The notes below the pieces were generated by a model. It worked only from the letters and a program-made list of their open reading frames with translations. It had not been told where the DNA came from and did no database searches. From assembly GCA_008638375.1 (NCBI GenBank), contig CM018031.1:60442688-60506687 (forward strand): 64,000 bases of DNA. The letters run 5' to 3'. Origin of the DNA: Nyssa sinensis. Taxonomy: Eukaryota; Streptophyta; Magnoliopsida; Cornales; Nyssaceae. Shown here one piece after another: positions 12,780 through 26,700 of this stretch (position 1 is its first letter; every line of letters begins with the position of its first letter). A program made the position numbers and the translations under genes.

Positions 12780-13440
12780 CTTAGCACGGAATTGCGTGCG
12801 ATGCTAGAATGGTCGAATTGGAATGAAATTCGGTAGGTGGCTTGGAAACGATGTGCTGATCAATACTCATTACTTTGCCATGACGTATGTCAGTTTTTTG
12901 GGCAAATTCTTTCGTTTTGGCATTCCAAAGCACGTTTTTGCTATTTATGGTAATAATGTGTTGTTTGAGTTCGGAGAGTTACAATTGTCGTTTGGAGTTG
13001 TTCTTTTGGTAGATTACTGCTTAAGTTTAGGGTTTTTGATTTATGCTTTTAATTAGAATATTTCTGTTTTTGAAATTTTTTGTATTTTTTCTTATTTTAA
13101 TTATTGCTTTCCTAGTCCTATTTGAATTAGGGTTTGCTGCTTATATAAAGGTTGTTCTTTTTATTGTAAGGTTAATTTTTGATTCAATAAAAATATTTTC
13201 TTTCTAAGATCTTATTCTCTGTGTTCGTGGAGTCGAGTGTGTTACCTTTATTCGTAAATTCAGACGATTTTTCAAGAAACAGGCGGTATCCTATTTCTTC
13301 ACAAGCTTCCGCTACGTCACTAATAAAGACTGAAAAAATGATTAGAGAAAATATGTTACTGATTATTGATGGGTTTTTACTGTTCTCTAATAGATTATAC
13401 CAATTGGGCTGCTCGTAATCATATTGCAAGTCTGATTGTT
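12780..13440 (+). mobile_element. Probable solo or truncated LTR
   Basis: The sequence shows a TATA box (TATATAAAGG, near 13,142) followed by a polyadenylation-like AATAAAAAT (near 13,185) within a GC-poorer transcribed-looking stretch. This layout is common in plant LTRs that begin transcription inside themselves. No second copy or primer site was found in the window, so the ends are not defined. It could instead be a fragment of an ordinary promoter. Confidence 0.3.
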
Positions 13441-13744
13441 AAGCATGGATTTTAATTCAATTCGCTCATTTTTTTGCACTTATTTTTCATGCAGTAGTTA
13501 ACGTGGTCTTGATTCTTCATGGGTACTAATTAGATTCCCATCCCACCAATCAGTACTAATATTTTGAATTTAAGTTTTTTCTATCTATTTTTATATAAAG
13601 CTCACATTTTGTGAAGTTTTTGGATTCAACTCATTTGGATTTGTTCTTCTGATTGGTGCATGGGTTGCACCAACTTAAGTTTTAATGTCTTATCACATCG
13701 ATCGGAGCTGAGAGAATGAGAGAAATGATTGTCAATTAGAAGTG

Positions 13745-14230
13745 TGAAAGGGCTGTCAAATCGTTAAGTTCAGTCTGGCCTATTAGCGCACAGGCCACTC
13801 AATTTTTGTTTTTATTTTTATTTTTAATGATTAATATGAATCATTATTTTTTAAAATATTATATTTTTTTATTATTTTAATTATATAATATCACTATTTT
13901 TTATTATTTGTAATTATAATATTTTGTTTAATTTTTTATATTTTTTACTTTGTTATTTGTTAGTTTAATATTATTATTATTTATTTTATTATTTGTTATT
14001 ATAATATTTTGTTCATATTTATATTTTTTAAAAAATTATTATAATATTTTACTTAAATATATTTACATAATAATAATAAATAATAATAAAATAAAAAATA
14101 AATCAGATCTAACGTGTCGTACCGAGTCGTGCTTATGCCGGGCCTCCAACCGTGCCATGTCGCTTGAATAAGAGAGACGGTCCAACACGGCTTCCTATGT
14201 GGTGCCTAACCTATCCAATTGATACCTCTA
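13745..14230. mobile_element. Probable hAT-like MITE
   Basis: The left end (CTGTCAAATCGTTAAGTTCAG) and the reversed right end (GGTATCAATTGGATAGGTTAG) are similar. The right subterminal part is unusually GC-rich, with repeated CGTGTCG/CCGTGCC-like motifs around an AT-rich core. This is the layout of hAT MITEs whose ends read AGAGGTGTCAA. Target duplications are not clean. Confidence 0.35.
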
Positions 14231-14238
14231 CTGAAAAT

Positions 14239-14271
<33 letters not shown>

Positions 14272-15702
14272 CATTTGTTTGCAAATGACGACAATTAATA
14301 TATATGAAGTGATTGATTTATCCAGGCTACCAGCAGTATCTAGTAAAGGATTTGGCATGTCTTGTAGTGGTAGTGTGTTACAATTAAAACCTGCTATGCA
14401 TCATCTATGGATAAATTTTTGAACTCTCTAATTATTGAACCCTCACCTGCGGGTCTCCAAGCTAAGGCAATTGTGGACAAACAATTAGTGATAGGATTAG
14501 GGTGGATAGTTTAAACCATTTACCAATAGTCTAGAAATAATAATCTCATAACCTCCCTTCCACTTTCATTGCAATGAAATTAAAATTTTCAATCGAATTA
14601 TTATGAAAAAGTTTATTTATGTAAATAAACACGTGTTAAATTCTCTAATTGAATTATGTTATTTAATTCGACTCTTAAACTAATAAATAAACATAACTCG
14701 CGAACCTTCCAAGAGAAGTATAACATGTACTATAAGCCTATATTCATTAATTACAAGTATAATATGTTTAAACTAATAAATATTTTATACATTAATCAAT
14801 GCTCAATTATAATAATTGAATAATAAATATTTCATACATTAATCAGTACTCAATTATAATAACTGAATAAGGTTTAGATTTTATTATTGGCCCTGACCTT
14901 AAGAAAATTCTCCTTACTTAGATTTTATTTTTGTCTGTTAGATAACCATGTGAATTTTTCACATGCATGGTTTTCAAAAATGGATTAATCACACAGATTA
15001 TTATACAATGAAATGACAAAGTTAAATTTATCGGCCATCATAGCATTACTCCTCTTTGGTTGACTGATTGAATTGATATGGGCAAAATGTTGTAGGACCA
15101 TTCGTACTGATGCTTAACTGGTCAATTAAATGGGTTGGACTCGCCACACATTTTGGGAGATCATTACTAATTATTCGAGACTATGAAATGATTGCAACGA
15201 ATTGGCCTCAAATGGTCTAGTATAATGACCACCGAGAAACCCACCATCGATTAGGTTCACCTGGAACTATAATGAATGAGTGGTCCAGACCTAAAAATAT
15301 TTCATGATCCGTAATAATTCTAATTATTAGATAATATATCACGTGTATATTTAAAATAACTGTTATTGATATGATCAATCATTTAATTTTAGAGACTATG
15401 ATTTTACGAAAACATCGAATAATTGTTCGGTCAATAGGTCGTGAAAAAAAATTACATGGTCTCGTCATAATAGTTTTAATAATTAGATGGTATGTCGTTT
15501 GTGTATTTAAAATACATTATTACTTATGTGACTATTTATCTAACATTTGAAACTATAGTACCAAGAAATCACCCAATAATTGCTTGGTTTAGACTGTTTT
15601 CTTTTTGCCAGATGTAACTTGAGGAAACATGTCCGCCACATATTGCCATCAATGAGTTGTTTTTTATTCCAAGGGTGAGATGAGATGCTTGCATGTGCAA
15701 GA
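14231..15702. other. AT-rich intergenic DNA left of the gypsy element
   Basis: No gene is recognised. A (TA)n run lies at about 14,248-14,272. A short piece near 15,235-15,310 resembles the low-copy repeat at about 350-430 and 28,540-28,600. Confidence 0.45.
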
Positions 15703-15707
15703 ATGCA

Positions 15708-18700
15708 TGTCACGACCCAAAACCCACCCTATGCGGATTAGGGATCCGTGACCCGGGTCTGCGGCCCGTGGGCCGTTCCCCGTCCAAAAGGATCTAAAAT
15801 GCTGGGTAAAGTTTTAACAAAAGCATTTCTTAATTATTAAAATATCTGGTAGCACAGTTAGTTCACCATTTGATGCATGTCCAAAAATTATAAGTGTTAA
15901 TTACAGATCCTTCAAAAACAAACCAACAAACAGGACCGTGGTGACATGGGAGTATTAAGACCTGACAATATTCAACTTAATATAAAACTCGCCAAAACAG
16001 CTACCAGTAACTAGCAGCGTCTAAATCCCTGGAGCGCCTGAGGGTTCCCCAAATTCTTGTTGTCCTGAAAAATTTAAGGGAGAAGGGGTGAGCTAATAGC
16101 CCAATAAGTAATTTCCTGGCTTTAATGTGGGTTCGGGTTTGTCCATTGAAATGATAGAACAAAGAATAACAGATAGCCAATATGAGCAATAATGAAGGCG
16201 TAGCCAGTCACCAAAATTGTGCAAGGTATCGACCCGAGGGTCCAAAAGGCATATCCCACAATATAACACAAGAGTCAATAACAAAACCAAATGAAATTGG
16301 GATCTGGCCTATCGTGATGGATTGCTGCCACAACAATACGTTAGCCAATCAAAGATATACCATGCTTGCAACAATATGATCATTTCACAGGGTATAAAAA
16401 TATGATCATACTATGGAAACAAGAATAAGTTAACATCGAATTCAAATAACCCAGATATACGTGAATTACTCGGGGCCCGGCATACCCCACTAAAACGCAC
16501 GCTCAGATCCGCCACAGTTCCTCGGGCTCTCTGAAAAGCGTTAGAGCTCTTTTCAATATAGGTCCCGTAGGACACAACAGACCCTAATGGATCTTTTCCC
16601 CCACGTAATCTGTGAATGGATGGGTCATTGTGACTGAGCACAACCCCGAGTACACCAAATATCATGACTGACAAAATCCCATACAAGATGTACAATCGTA
16701 CCAACATTTGATATCACAAACAACAAAACACGAAGTGTATGGAATCAGTAGAATGTATCTCAAACTAGGTCATGGTATGATAGTGTCATAATATTCAAAT
16801 ATCAATGATCAATCTCAACGTGAGGTGAGCAAGCAAATCAAATCCAAAATCAGGTAAACTGATATCTACAAGTCAATTGGCTCAATCAAGTGTATCAAGT
16901 AGTAATGGAGTACAAGTTGGCAGCATATGAACAATAACGTGACTGGCTGGGAATAACCCATATTAAAGCGTCAGAATTACTTACCTCAAAATGACTCTCA
17001 GTAGTTCAACTAATCAAAGTCTCCTTCCCCTTTTCTTTTGACGTGCCTGTCAATTGAAAATAACTCAGTCTATAACTGAAATCGGACCATACTCGATATT
17101 CAAATTTGTTAATCTTGGCTATCGGTATCTCGATTACGAATCTAGATGTCGTCATTGTATCCGGAATGTTAAATAAAATAAGTTTAGGCTTTTACGGATC
17201 TTAAATCGGATTCCTGAATTGAAAAGGGCAAAACTGTCCTTTGGCATGTTACGGTCACTTTCTCCCCGGGACCTCTTTTCATAATTTCAACCTCACCGTT
17301 GAATTCAGTGGGTCCGAGATAGTTAAAATACTTATATGACTTAACTTATTTGGACACAGGGGTATTTTCGTCATTTTACGGGCCTTTATTTTTCGGGGCC
17401 TCATCTCACGTTGTAGACCTCACCATTGGACTCAGTAGGTCCAAGATAGTAGGAATTCATATATGACTTGTCTAATTTGGACACCGGGGTATTTCGGTCA
17501 TTCTAGTATTTATGTCTTATATCCCGGGGTCTCATCTCGTGAAATGGACCTCACTATTGAGTCCGGAAGGTCCGAGATAATAAGTTTTGACTATTCATTC
17601 GCCCCGTTCGGACTTCATTTGACTTATTTGTGACTCAGGGGTAAAATGGTAATTTTACCTATTTAATAAATTATTTAAATAATTTATTTTATTATTTTAT
17701 TATTTTTCCAGGGGTGTTTTTGAAAAAATTCTCCAAAGTCTGGGTCAGATTTGGAATATGGTGAACAGTTGGGGTCAAACCACAATTATCATAAGTTTTG
17801 GTTTATTTATTTTTAATTAAAACATTGGACCAAAGGGTTCACTTAACAAAACCCTAGACCGGACCGGTTATGCACTGAACCAACCGGTTCAGTCCTCTCC
17901 AGAGAACCGGCTTAATGGGTCATGCTGACGTCAGCCCTAATTTAATATTTTTAAATTTCTTTAATGAAACGGCGTAGTTTCATTGCCCCGTTGGATCCGG
18001 TCGGGTCCCGACCCGCCCCAGACCCGGATCCGGTCCCGTCTTGACCCGACATGCCCCCCGTTTTTCCGGTCATCCCTTCCGACCATCCAGCCGGTCGCCG
18101 GTCGCCGAAAAAACGGCCAGCCGTTATTTTTGCCCCATTTTCACGTTGAAACTTCAAGATTTTTAACCCAAACGACTTCTAATGTTTTAATAACTAATTT
18201 AAACTAGCTTGGGACCTCGGTTGTGGCTGTTTTCCAAGACCCATTTCCGGTTTTCCGGTCACCATGCCCATTTTCCGGCCGAACCCATTTTTTGATTTTC
18301 ATGCATTTTCTTCTTCTGGTTTCACTCCAAATTTTCTCAAACCTTCATTATAGATCATATAGAACATTTTCAGATCATTTAAATGAAAGAATACACATGA
18401 AATGATAGTTTCAAGTCTTTAGGCCGTGACCTGCAACTGAGGGTTTCTCCCTCCTCTCTTAACCATTTGCTTTGATTTTTGTGGCCTTGGAAACCTCATG
18501 CTATGTCCTCTAAGACCCTAAGCTCAGAATTAAACAAATCATGCTTTAAATTTACGAAACAGAAGTGAGAACCCTTACCTAAATTTCTGGTTTCTTGGTG
18601 TTGGTTGCCTCTCCTCTTCACTTCTGATCCTTTCTTCTCCTCCTCAGAAGCTCCTCATTTCTCCTTCACTCTTCCAGAATGTAGAGAGAGAGAGAGAGAG

Positions 18701-19107
18701 AGAGATGTTTGTATATGTGTATATATATCTATACATGTGAGGTACACTTGGGAATGGTCCCTTGCTTCTTTCTCACTCAACCAAGCATGCTTAGCCATGC
18801 CTCTACCCCTGATTTTCTGATTTCCACCATGCTCCTACTAGTCTAGGTTAGGTAGCCTTTTTATTTTTATATTACATATATATATATATATATTCACATA
18901 TATATATTTTTTCTCCTTTGTTACTTTTTATATATATACATATATATATATATCCATACATGTGTGCATGTATGCATGCATGCATGCATACTTGCACATA
19001 TTACGATGTTGGGTCTTATTTAATCAATAGGTCATTTTATAACTGATAAAGTGTTACCCGACCCGGCTTGTCTCGATACTCGTGCCAGTTCGGGTCGGGG
19101 TATTACA
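15708..19107 (-). repeat. 3' LTR of the Tekay-like element
   Basis: 3,400 bp, reading TGTAATACCCCGACC...GGGTCGTGACA on the minus strand. It contains a (GA)n tract, TA-rich stretches and a GCAT microsatellite toward its U3 end, a triplicated block of about 130 bp, and a GC-rich part. Short reading frames here occur identically in the other LTR and are not genes. Confidence 0.97.
17262..17650. repeat. Three imperfect tandem units of about 130 bp inside the 3' LTR
   Basis: The box CCTCACCGTTGAATTCAG recurs as related versions at 17,291, 17,418 and 17,549. Each is followed by GGTCCRAGATA, a GACTTR motif, and a GGGGTATTT or GGGGTAAAA motif before a purine- or pyrimidine-rich gap. The same array is in the 5' LTR at about 25,325-25,713. 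Repeated units in LTRs often carry promoter or enhancer elements, but that role is inference here. Confidence 0.75.
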
Positions 19108-19119
19108 TCCTTACCTCCT
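19108..19119 (-). promoter_or_regulatory. Polypurine tract of the Tekay-like element
   Basis: The minus strand reads AGGAGGTAAGGA directly against the first base of the 3' LTR, preceded by a T-rich run. This is the expected plus-strand primer for reverse transcription, although a T interrupts the purine run. Confidence 0.75.
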
Positions 19120-19152
19120 AAAAAAAAAGTTTGTCCCCAAACTTAGCTCATG

Positions 19153-22100
19153 CTAAGACTGAAATAACTGGGGGTACTTAGTTTTCATGGCATCCTCTCT
19201 TTCCCAAGTAGCTTCTTCAATTTGGTGATTTTTCCAGAGTACCTTCACCAAGGGAATAGACTTGTTCCTCAGAACTTGGTCTCGACGATCTAGGATCTGC
19301 ACTGGGTGTTCAATATAAGTTAGATCCTTCTGAACGTCTAGCGGTTCATGCTCAATTACTTGACTGGGATCATGTAAGCACTTCCTCAACATGGACACGT
19401 GGAAAACATTGTGCACATGTGCTAATTCCGCTGGCAACGCAAGTCGGTATGCTACCGGTCCGACCCGTTTTATAACCTCAAAGGGTCCAATGTAGCGGGG
19501 TCCTAGTTTCCCTTTCTTCCCAAATCTTACCACGCCCTTCATGGGTGACACTTTTAGAAACACAAGGTCGCCCTTTTCAAATTCTAGCTCACGCCTCCAG
19601 ACGTCGGCATAGCTCTTTTGACGACTTTGGGTTGCTAGCAGTCGCTGCTTGATTATTCGGATCTTTTCTGAAGTCTGCTCTACCATCTCAGGGCCATATA
19701 ACTTCCTCTCGCCTATTTCAGTCCAGCACAGTGGAGACCGGCACTTCCTACCATATAGTGCCTCATATGGAGCCATCCCAATGCTAGACTGGTAGCTGTT
19801 ATTATAGGCGAACTCTACCAGTGGAAGTGAATCCTCCCAGCTCCCTTTGAAATCCAAAACACAAAATCTCAATAAGTCCTCCAGTGTTTGAATGGTTCTC
19901 TCAGACTGCCCATCAGTCTCGGGATGGTAGGCTGTGCTGAGGCTGAGCTCCGTGCCCATTGCTTCCTGTAAGCCTCTCCAGAATTTGGACACGAACCTCG
20001 GATCTCGGTCAGACACAATAGATACTGGGACTCCATGCAGTCGAACAATCTCCTGGATGTAGAGCGCTGCCAATCGCTCTAATGACTGGGTTGTCTTAGT
20101 TGCTAGGAAGTGAGCCGATTTTGTCAATCTATCAACAATCACCCATATCGAGTCACTCCCTCGAGGCGTCTTAGGCAACCCGGAGACAAAGTCCATAGTA
20201 ATATGCTCCCATTTCCACTCGGGTATTGGGAGCGGCTGTAATGGTCCACTCGGCCTTTGGTGTTCGACTTTAATCTGCTGGCATTTAATACATCGTGCTA
20301 TAAACTCAGCTATGTCCTTCTTCATCCCTGGCCACCAGTAGGTCGTCTTGACGTCGTGGTACATTTTAGTGCTTCCTGGGTGTACAGCAAATCTCGAATT
20401 GTGTGCCTCATCCAGAATCTCTTTTCTGATCTCGGGCGTGTCTGGCACATAAATTCGATCTCTATAATACAGCATTCCATCGCGCACCACAAATTCTGAG
20501 GTCTTCCCTGACTCAGTTTCTTCACGGAGCTTGACCAGTTTCTCGTCGTGCTTCTGTTGCCCTCTAATCTTGTCCACAATTGTCAATCTGACAGTGACAT
20601 TAGCGAGTACTGCTCCAGTACTGGGCAGAACCACCTCAATTCCCATTTCCTCTAGATCCCTCTGTATCTCTCGCTGTGTAGTCAACAAACAAGCAAGGCT
20701 CCCTGAAGACTTACGGCTGAGAGCATCAGCTACTACATTGGCTTTTCCGGGGTGATACTGGATGCTAAGCTCATAATCTTTAATCAGCTCTAACCATCGG
20801 CGTTGCCGCATGTTGAGCTCCTTCTGTGTGAAAAGGTACTTGAGGCTCTTATGGTCTGTGAAGATCTCACAGGTCGCCCCATAAAGATAATGCCTCCAAA
20901 TTTTCAATGCAAACACTACAGCTGCTAGCTCCAGATCATGAGTCGGGTAGTTCTTTTCATGAGGTCTCAACTGTCTCGATGCATAGGCTACTACCCGGCC
21001 CCTTTGCATCAGCACACACCCCAAGCCTTTGTGTGAGGCGTCACTATAAATCACGAAGCCTTCGATCCCATCTGGCACTGTCAGAATAGGGGCTGATACC
21101 AGACGGTCCTTCAGCTCCTGAAAGCTCTTCTCTCGCTCCTCAGTCCATACAAATGGGGTATTCTTACGAGTCAACTGTGTGATCGGCGCGGCTATTTTGG
21201 AAAAATCCTGGACAAAGCGCCTATAATACCCAGCTAAACCCATAAAGCTCCGGACTTCAGTGACGCTGGTCGGTCTGGACCAATTCACGATGGCTTCTAT
21301 CTTTTGTGAATCCACTGAAACGCCATCCTTAGAAACCACGTGGCCTAAAAATGATATGCTGGGAAGCCAGAATTCACACTTCTTCAACTTTGCGTACAGT
21401 TTCTGCTCCCTCAGCTTCTGCAGAACTTTTCTTAGATGCACTTCGTGATCTTCTGGACTCTTAGAGTAGATTAAGATGTCGTCAATAAATACTATCACGA
21501 AGTCATCCAAATACGGCTTGAAGACCCTGTTCATTAAGTCCATGAATGCGGCTGGGGCATTTGTCACCCCAAATGGCATTACCAGGAACTCGTAGTGTCC
21601 GTATCGGGTCCTAAATGCCGTCTTCTGCACATCCTCTGGCCTGACCTTGAGCTGGTGGTACCCCGATCTCAAGTCTATTTTAGAAAACATTTGTGCTCCC
21701 TTCAGCTGATCGAACAAGTCATCTATTCTCGGTAGGGGGTACTTGTTCTTGATGGTGACCTTGTTGAGTTCGCGATAATCGATACATAATCGCATGGTCC
21801 CATCTTTCTTTTTAACAAACAAGACTGGGGCACCCCATGGCGACGAACTAGGTCGTACGAATCCTTTGTCAAGCAATTCCTGTAGTTGCAGTTTTAACTC
21901 CTTCAGTTCAGTTGGTGCCATTCTATACGGGGTTTTCGAAACTGGTATCGTGCCGGGAATCACATCAATGCAAAACTCAATTTCTCGGTCTATGGGCATG
22001 CCAGGAAGGTCATCAAGAAATACATCAGGGAACTCCCGGGCAACTGGGATCTGATCCAGAATAGGCTCTTGTGAGTGGGCATCCATGATGCTACACAAAA

Positions 22101-23640
22101 ACCCATGACACCCCTTTCGGAGCAAGCGTCTGGCCTGAATGGCAGAGACAAAATATGGCGGGGTGACTACTCCCGTCCCCTCAAAGATAACCTTCTGTTG
22201 CCCTGGGCCCTGTATTTGAACCTTCTTAGCTTCACAATCAATTGTGGCATGATTCGCAGTTAACCAATCCATGCCTAAAATCACATCAAATCCACAGATT
22301 TCTAAGGGTATCAGGTCCGCCATGAACTGAATACCCATAATCTCAACCCCGCAAGATCTATAGATAGTATCTCCAAATAATGACTCCCCCGATGGTACAG
22401 TGACAGTCAACACAAAACCTAAGGGTTTGGCTCCCATGTTTATTCTATTAGAAAATGTCGGTGATATAAACGAGTGTGTGGACCCAGTATCAAATAAGAC
22501 ATGTGCAGGCTGAGAACAAATTGTAATGGTACCTGCAACTACCGAGGTAGTGGCCTGCACATCCCCTGGTGTAATAGCGAAGACCCTCCCCGGTCGCTGC
22601 TGCTCAATCCTGGGTCCTCCACTCTTCTGCTGGGGTTTCGTCACAGAAGCCGATGCAACTGATGCAGTATTGACCACTGACTTGTTGTTCTTAGGACAGT
22701 CCTTCTTAAAGTGCCCGACTTGTCCACAATTGAAGCAGGCCTTGGTGTCACGATAGCATGGTCCTTTATGAAATCCCTGGCAGGTGGGACATTTAGACGC
22801 GCCCCCGTCCTGTGACTTGGCCTTCTTCTGACCAGAACCCGTACTAAAATTACGTGATCCCGTGCCAGCACCAGAAAATGAAGATCCCTGCCCTTTACTC
22901 TTGTGGTTCCCAGGCCTCTGATTCTTCCGTCTTTTTGCAAACTCCTCCCCGCTCTGTTCTATGATCATGGCAGTTTCCACTACCTCATCGTAGGTACTGA
23001 GTCGGTGAGGCCGAATCCTATCTTTAATGGCCCATCTGAGGCCGCTTTCAAACTTGCGGACCTTTCTTTCTTCCGTATTGATAACATTTGGGGCAAATCT
23101 GGCCAGCTCGGTAAACTTGGTCTCATACTCCTCAACAGACATGCCTCCCTGCTGAAGGGTGATAAACTCAGCGGCCTTTTGATTCTGAATTTCCCGAGGG
23201 AAATACTTCTGATTGAAAATCTCCACAAATCGTGGCCAAGCCATATTAGGTTCCCGGGCTTCCTGTAAAAGCCACCACATGTGTGCTGCCCCCGTCAGCA
23301 TATAAGTGGCATAGCCCACTTTTTGAGTGTCTGTACATGTCATAATTTTGAAAACCTTATCCATTCCAAGCATCCATTCTTCGGCTGCTGAGTGTCCCCC
23401 TTTTCCATCGAACGCAGGCGGTTTCATATTCTGAAACCGTTTATAAGAGTAAGTGGGGTCCTCCTCACGTCTAGGTCTGTCCTCTGGGGCTGGAGGATTA
23501 TTCGGTGGCATTGGCCCATTTGCCTGGGCCTGCATTTGGGGCATCATCTCCACCACCCGATTCAGGATCTCCTCCATACGATCCATGCGCTCTCGATCAG
23601 ACTCCATTGCCCTACTACGAGTTTGCACCATACACTGCAA
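19153..23640 (-). CDS. Gag-Pol polyprotein of a Ty3/gypsy chromovirus
   Basis: One uninterrupted 1,495-residue frame encodes everything needed for retrotransposition. Domains in order: retrotransposon gag core at about 75-230; zinc-binding CPTCxxxHKGPC at 284-295 and a CCHC knuckle ([14 protein letters not shown]) at 302-315; aspartic protease with DTG at 384-386; reverse transcriptase about 560-740 with FIDD at 718-721; RNase H about 830-975 with D867, E904, D929 and D972; integrase with H1080, H1087, C1117, C1120 and the catalytic triad D1150, D1211, E1247 (35 residues between the last two); a GPY/F-type segment near 1,380-1,395; and a chromodomain-like C-terminus (about 1,440-1,495, [12 protein letters not shown]). 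The listed start is the most upstream; Met4 (MVQTRS) is an equally plausible start. All catalytic residues I checked are present. The chromodomain probably directs integration to marked chromatin (family knowledge). Confidence 0.97.
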   Translation of the reverse strand: MQCMVQTRSRAMESDRERMDRMEEILNRVVEMMPQMQAQANGPMPPNNPPAPEDRPRREEDPTYSYKRFQNMKPPAFDGKGGHSAAEEWMLGMDKVFKIMTCTDTQKVGYATYMLTGAAHMWWLLQEAREPNMAWPRFVEIFNQKYFPREIQNQKAAEFITLQQGGMSVEEYETKFTELARFAPNVINTEERKVRKFESGLRWAIKDRIRPHRLSTYDEVVETAMIIEQSGEEFAKRRKNQRPGNHKSKGQGSSFSGAGTGSRNFSTGSGQKKAKSQDGGASKCPTCQGFHKGPCYRDTKACFNCGQVGHFKKDCPKNNKSVVNTASVASASVTKPQQKSGGPRIEQQRPGRVFAITPGDVQATTSVVAGTITICSQPAHVLFDTGSTHSFISPTFSNRINMGAKPLGFVLTVTVPSGESLFGDTIYRSCGVEIMGIQFMADLIPLEICGFDVILGMDWLTANHATIDCEAKKVQIQGPGQQKVIFEGTGVVTPPYFVSAIQARRLLRKGCHGFLCSIMDAHSQEPILDQIPVAREFPDVFLDDLPGMPIDREIEFCIDVIPGTIPVSKTPYRMAPTELKELKLQLQELLDKGFVRPSSSPWGAPVLFVKKKDGTMRLCIDYRELNKVTIKNKYPLPRIDDLFDQLKGAQMFSKIDLRSGYHQLKVRPEDVQKTAFRTRYGHYEFLVMPFGVTNAPAAFMDLMNRVFKPYLDDFVIVFIDDILIYSKSPEDHEVHLRKVLQKLREQKLYAKLKKCEFWLPSISFLGHVVSKDGVSVDSQKIEAIVNWSRPTSVTEVRSFMGLAGYYRRFVQDFSKIAAPITQLTRKNTPFVWTEEREKSFQELKDRLVSAPILTVPDGIEGFVIYSDASHKGLGCVLMQRGRVVAYASRQLRPHEKNYPTHDLELAAVVFALKIWRHYLYGATCEIFTDHKSLKYLFTQKELNMRQRRWLELIKDYELSIQYHPGKANVVADALSRKSSGSLACLLTTQREIQRDLEEMGIEVVLPSTGAVLANVTVRLTIVDKIRGQQKHDEKLVKLREETESGKTSEFVVRDGMLYYRDRIYVPDTPEIRKEILDEAHNSRFAVHPGSTKMYHDVKTTYWWPGMKKDIAEFIARCIKCQQIKVEHQRPSGPLQPLPIPEWKWEHITMDFVSGLPKTPRGSDSIWVIVDRLTKSAHFLATKTTQSLERLAALYIQEIVRLHGVPVSIVSDRDPRFVSKFWRGLQEAMGTELSLSTAYHPETDGQSERTIQTLEDLLRFCVLDFKGSWEDSLPLVEFAYNNSYQSSIGMAPYEALYGRKCRSPLCWTEIGERKLYGPEMVEQTSEKIRIIKQRLLATQSRQKSYADVWRRELEFEKGDLVFLKVSPMKGVVRFGKKGKLGPRYIGPFEVIKRVGPVAYRLALPAELAHVHNVFHVSMLRKCLHDPSQVIEHEPLDVQKDLTYIEHPVQILDRRDQVLRNKSIPLVKVLWKNHQIEEATWEREDAMKTKYPQLFQS

Positions 23641-23755
23641 AAAGGACAGTCCACAAAACTTGGGTAATTAATTGACCCCTAGACTTATGACCCTCAGACT
23701 TTAGCGAGTTGTAATACTTCAATCTTAATCTCCCATGGACCACTAGAACCAGTCT

Positions 23756-23767
23756 GCTCTGATACCA
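23756..23767 (-). promoter_or_regulatory. tRNA-Met primer binding site
   Basis: The minus strand reads TGGTATCAGAGC, complementary to the 3' end of plant initiator tRNA-Met. It lies three bases (GAG) inside the 5' LTR, where reverse transcription would start. Confidence 0.92.
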
Positions 23768-23770
23768 CTC

Positions 23771-26700
23771 TGTCACGACCCAAAACCCACCCTATGCGGA
23801 TTAGGGATCCGTGACCCGGGTCTGCGGCCCGTGGGCCGTTCCCCGTCCAAAAGGATCTAAAATGCTGGGTAAAGTTTTAACAAAAGCATTTCTTAATTAT
23901 TAAAATATCTGGTAGCACAGTTAGTTCACCATTTGATGCATGTCCAAAAATTATAAGTGTTAATTACAGATCCTTCAAAAACAAACCAACAAACAGGACC
24001 GTGGTGACATGGGAGTATTAAGACCTGACAATATTCAACTTAATATAAAACTCGCCAAAACAGCTACCAGTAACTAGCAGCGTCTAAATCCCTGGAGCGC
24101 CTGAGGGTTCCCCAAATTCTTGTTGTCCTGAAAAATTTAAGGGAGAAGGGGTGAGCTAATAGCCCAATAAGTAATTTCCTGGCTTTAATGTGGGTTCGGG
24201 TTTGTCCATTGAAATGATAGAACAAAGAATAACAGATAGCCAATATGAGCAATAATGAAGGCGTAGCCAGTCACCAAAATTGTGCAAGGTATCGACCCGA
24301 GGGTCCAAAAGGCATATCCCACAATATAACACAAGAGTCAATAACAAAACCAAATGAAATTGGGATCTGGCCTATCGTGATGGATTGCTGCCACAACAAT
24401 ACGTTAGCCAATCAAAGATATACCATGCTTGCAACAATATGATCATTTCACAGGGTATAAAAATATGATCATACTATGGAAACAAGAATAAGTTAACATC
24501 GAATTCAAATAACCCAGATATACGTGAATTACTCGGGGCCCGGCATACCCCACTAAAACGCACGCTCAGATCCGCCACAGTTCCTCGGGCTCTCTGAAAA
24601 GCGTTAGAGCTCTTTTCAATATAGGTCCCGTAGGACACAACAGACCCTAATGGATCTTTTCCCCCACGTAATCTGTGAATGGATGGGTCATTGTGACTGA
24701 GCACAACCCCGAGTACACCAAATATCATGACTGACAAAATCCCATACAAGATGTACAATCGTACCAACATTTGATATCACAAACAACAAAACACGAAGTG
24801 TATGGAATCAGTAGAATGTATCTCAAACTAGGTCATGGTATGATAGTGTCATAATATTCAAATATCAATGATCAATCTCAACGTGAGGTGAGCAAGCAAA
24901 TCAAATCCAAAATCAGGTAAACTGATATCTACAAGTCAATTGGCTCAATCAAGTGTATCAAGTAGTAATGGAGTACAAGTTGGCAGCATATGAACAATAA
25001 CGTGACTGGCTGGGAATAACCCATATTAAAGCGTCAGAATTACTTACCTCAAAATGACTCTCAGTAGTTCAACTAATCAAAGTCTCCTTCCCCTTTTCTT
25101 TTGACGTGCCTGTCAATTGAAAATAACTCAGTCTATAACTGAAATCGGACCATACTCGATATTCAAATTTGTTAATCTTGGCTATCGGTATCTCGATTAC
25201 GAATCTAGATGTCGTCATTGTATCCGGAATGTTAAATAAAATAAGTTTAGGCTTTTACGGATCTTAAATCGGATTCCTGAATTGAAAAGGGCAAAACTGT
25301 CCTTTGGCATGTTACGGTCACTTTCTCCCCGGGACCTCTTTTCATAATTTCAACCTCACCGTTGAATTCAGTGGGTCCGAGATAGTTAAAATACTTATAT
25401 GACTTAACTTATTTGGACACAGGGGTATTTTCGTCATTTTACGGGCCTTTATTTTTCGGGGCCTCATCTCACGTTGTAGACCTCACCATTGGACTCAGTA
25501 GGTCCAAGATAGTAGGAATTCATATATGACTTGTCTAATTTGGACACCGGGGTATTTCGGTCATTCTAGTATTTATGTCTTATATCCCGGGGTCTCATCT
25601 CGTGAAATGGACCTCACTATTGAGTCCGGAAGGTCCGAGATAATAAGTTTTGACTATTCATTCGCCCCGTTCGGACTTCATTTGACTTATTTGTGACTCA
25701 GGGGTAAAATGGTAATTTTACCTATTTAATAAATTATTTAAATAATTTATTTTATTATTTTATTATTTTTCCAGGGGTGTTTTTGAAAAAATTCTCCAAA
25801 GTCTGGGTCAGATTTGGAATATGGTGAACAGTTGGGGTCAAACCACAATTATCATAAGTTTTGGTTTATTTATTTTTAATTAAAACATTGGACCAAAGGG
25901 TTCACTTAACAAAACCCTAGACCGGACCGGTTATGCACTGAACCAACCGGTTCAGTCCTCTCCAGAGAACCGGCTTAATGGGTCATGCTGACGTCAGCCC
26001 TAATTTAATATTTTTAAATTTCTTTAATGAAACGGCGTAGTTTCATTGCCCCGTTGGATCCGGTCGGGTCCCGACCCGCCCCAGACCCGGATCCGGTCCC
26101 GTCTTGACCCGACATGCCCCCCGTTTTTCCGGTCATCCCTTCCGACCATCCAGCCGGTCGCCGGTCGCCGGAAAAACGGCCAGCCGTTATTTTTGCCCCA
26201 TTTTCACGTTGAAACTTTAAGATTTTTAACCCAAACGACTTCTAATGTTTTAATAACTAATTTAAACTAGCTTGGGACCTCGGTTGTGGCTGTTTTCCAA
26301 GACCCATTTCCGGTTTTCCGGTCACCATGCCCATTTTCCGGCCGAACCCATTTTTTGATTTTCATGCATTTTCTTCTTCTGGTTTCACTCCAAATTTTCT
26401 CAAACCTTCATTATAGATCATATAGAACATTTTCAGATCATTTAAATGAAAGAATACACATGAAATGATAGTTTCAAGTCTTTAGGCCGTGACCTGCAAC
26501 TGAGGGTTTCTCCCTCCTCTCTTAACCATTTGCTTTGATTTTTGTGGCCTTGGAAACCTCATGCTATGTCCTCTAAGACCCTAAGCTCAGAATTAAACAA
26601 ATCATGCTTTAAATTTACGAAACAGAAGTGAGAACCCTTACCTAAATTTCTGGTTTCTTGGTGTTGGTTGCCTCTCCTCTTCACTTCTGATCCTTTCTTC

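Noticed and set aside
12823..13056. 77-residue reading frame
   Set aside because: No recognisable domain or splice context; it lies in what looks like an LTR remnant.
16001..16707. Short reading frames inside the LTR, repeated at 24,064-24,770
   Set aside because: They occur identically in both LTRs, lack domains and lie in non-coding LTR sequence.
20257..23671. Plus-strand and other-frame reading frames across the gag-pol region
   Set aside because: They are shadows of the 1,495-codon polyprotein on the minus strand.
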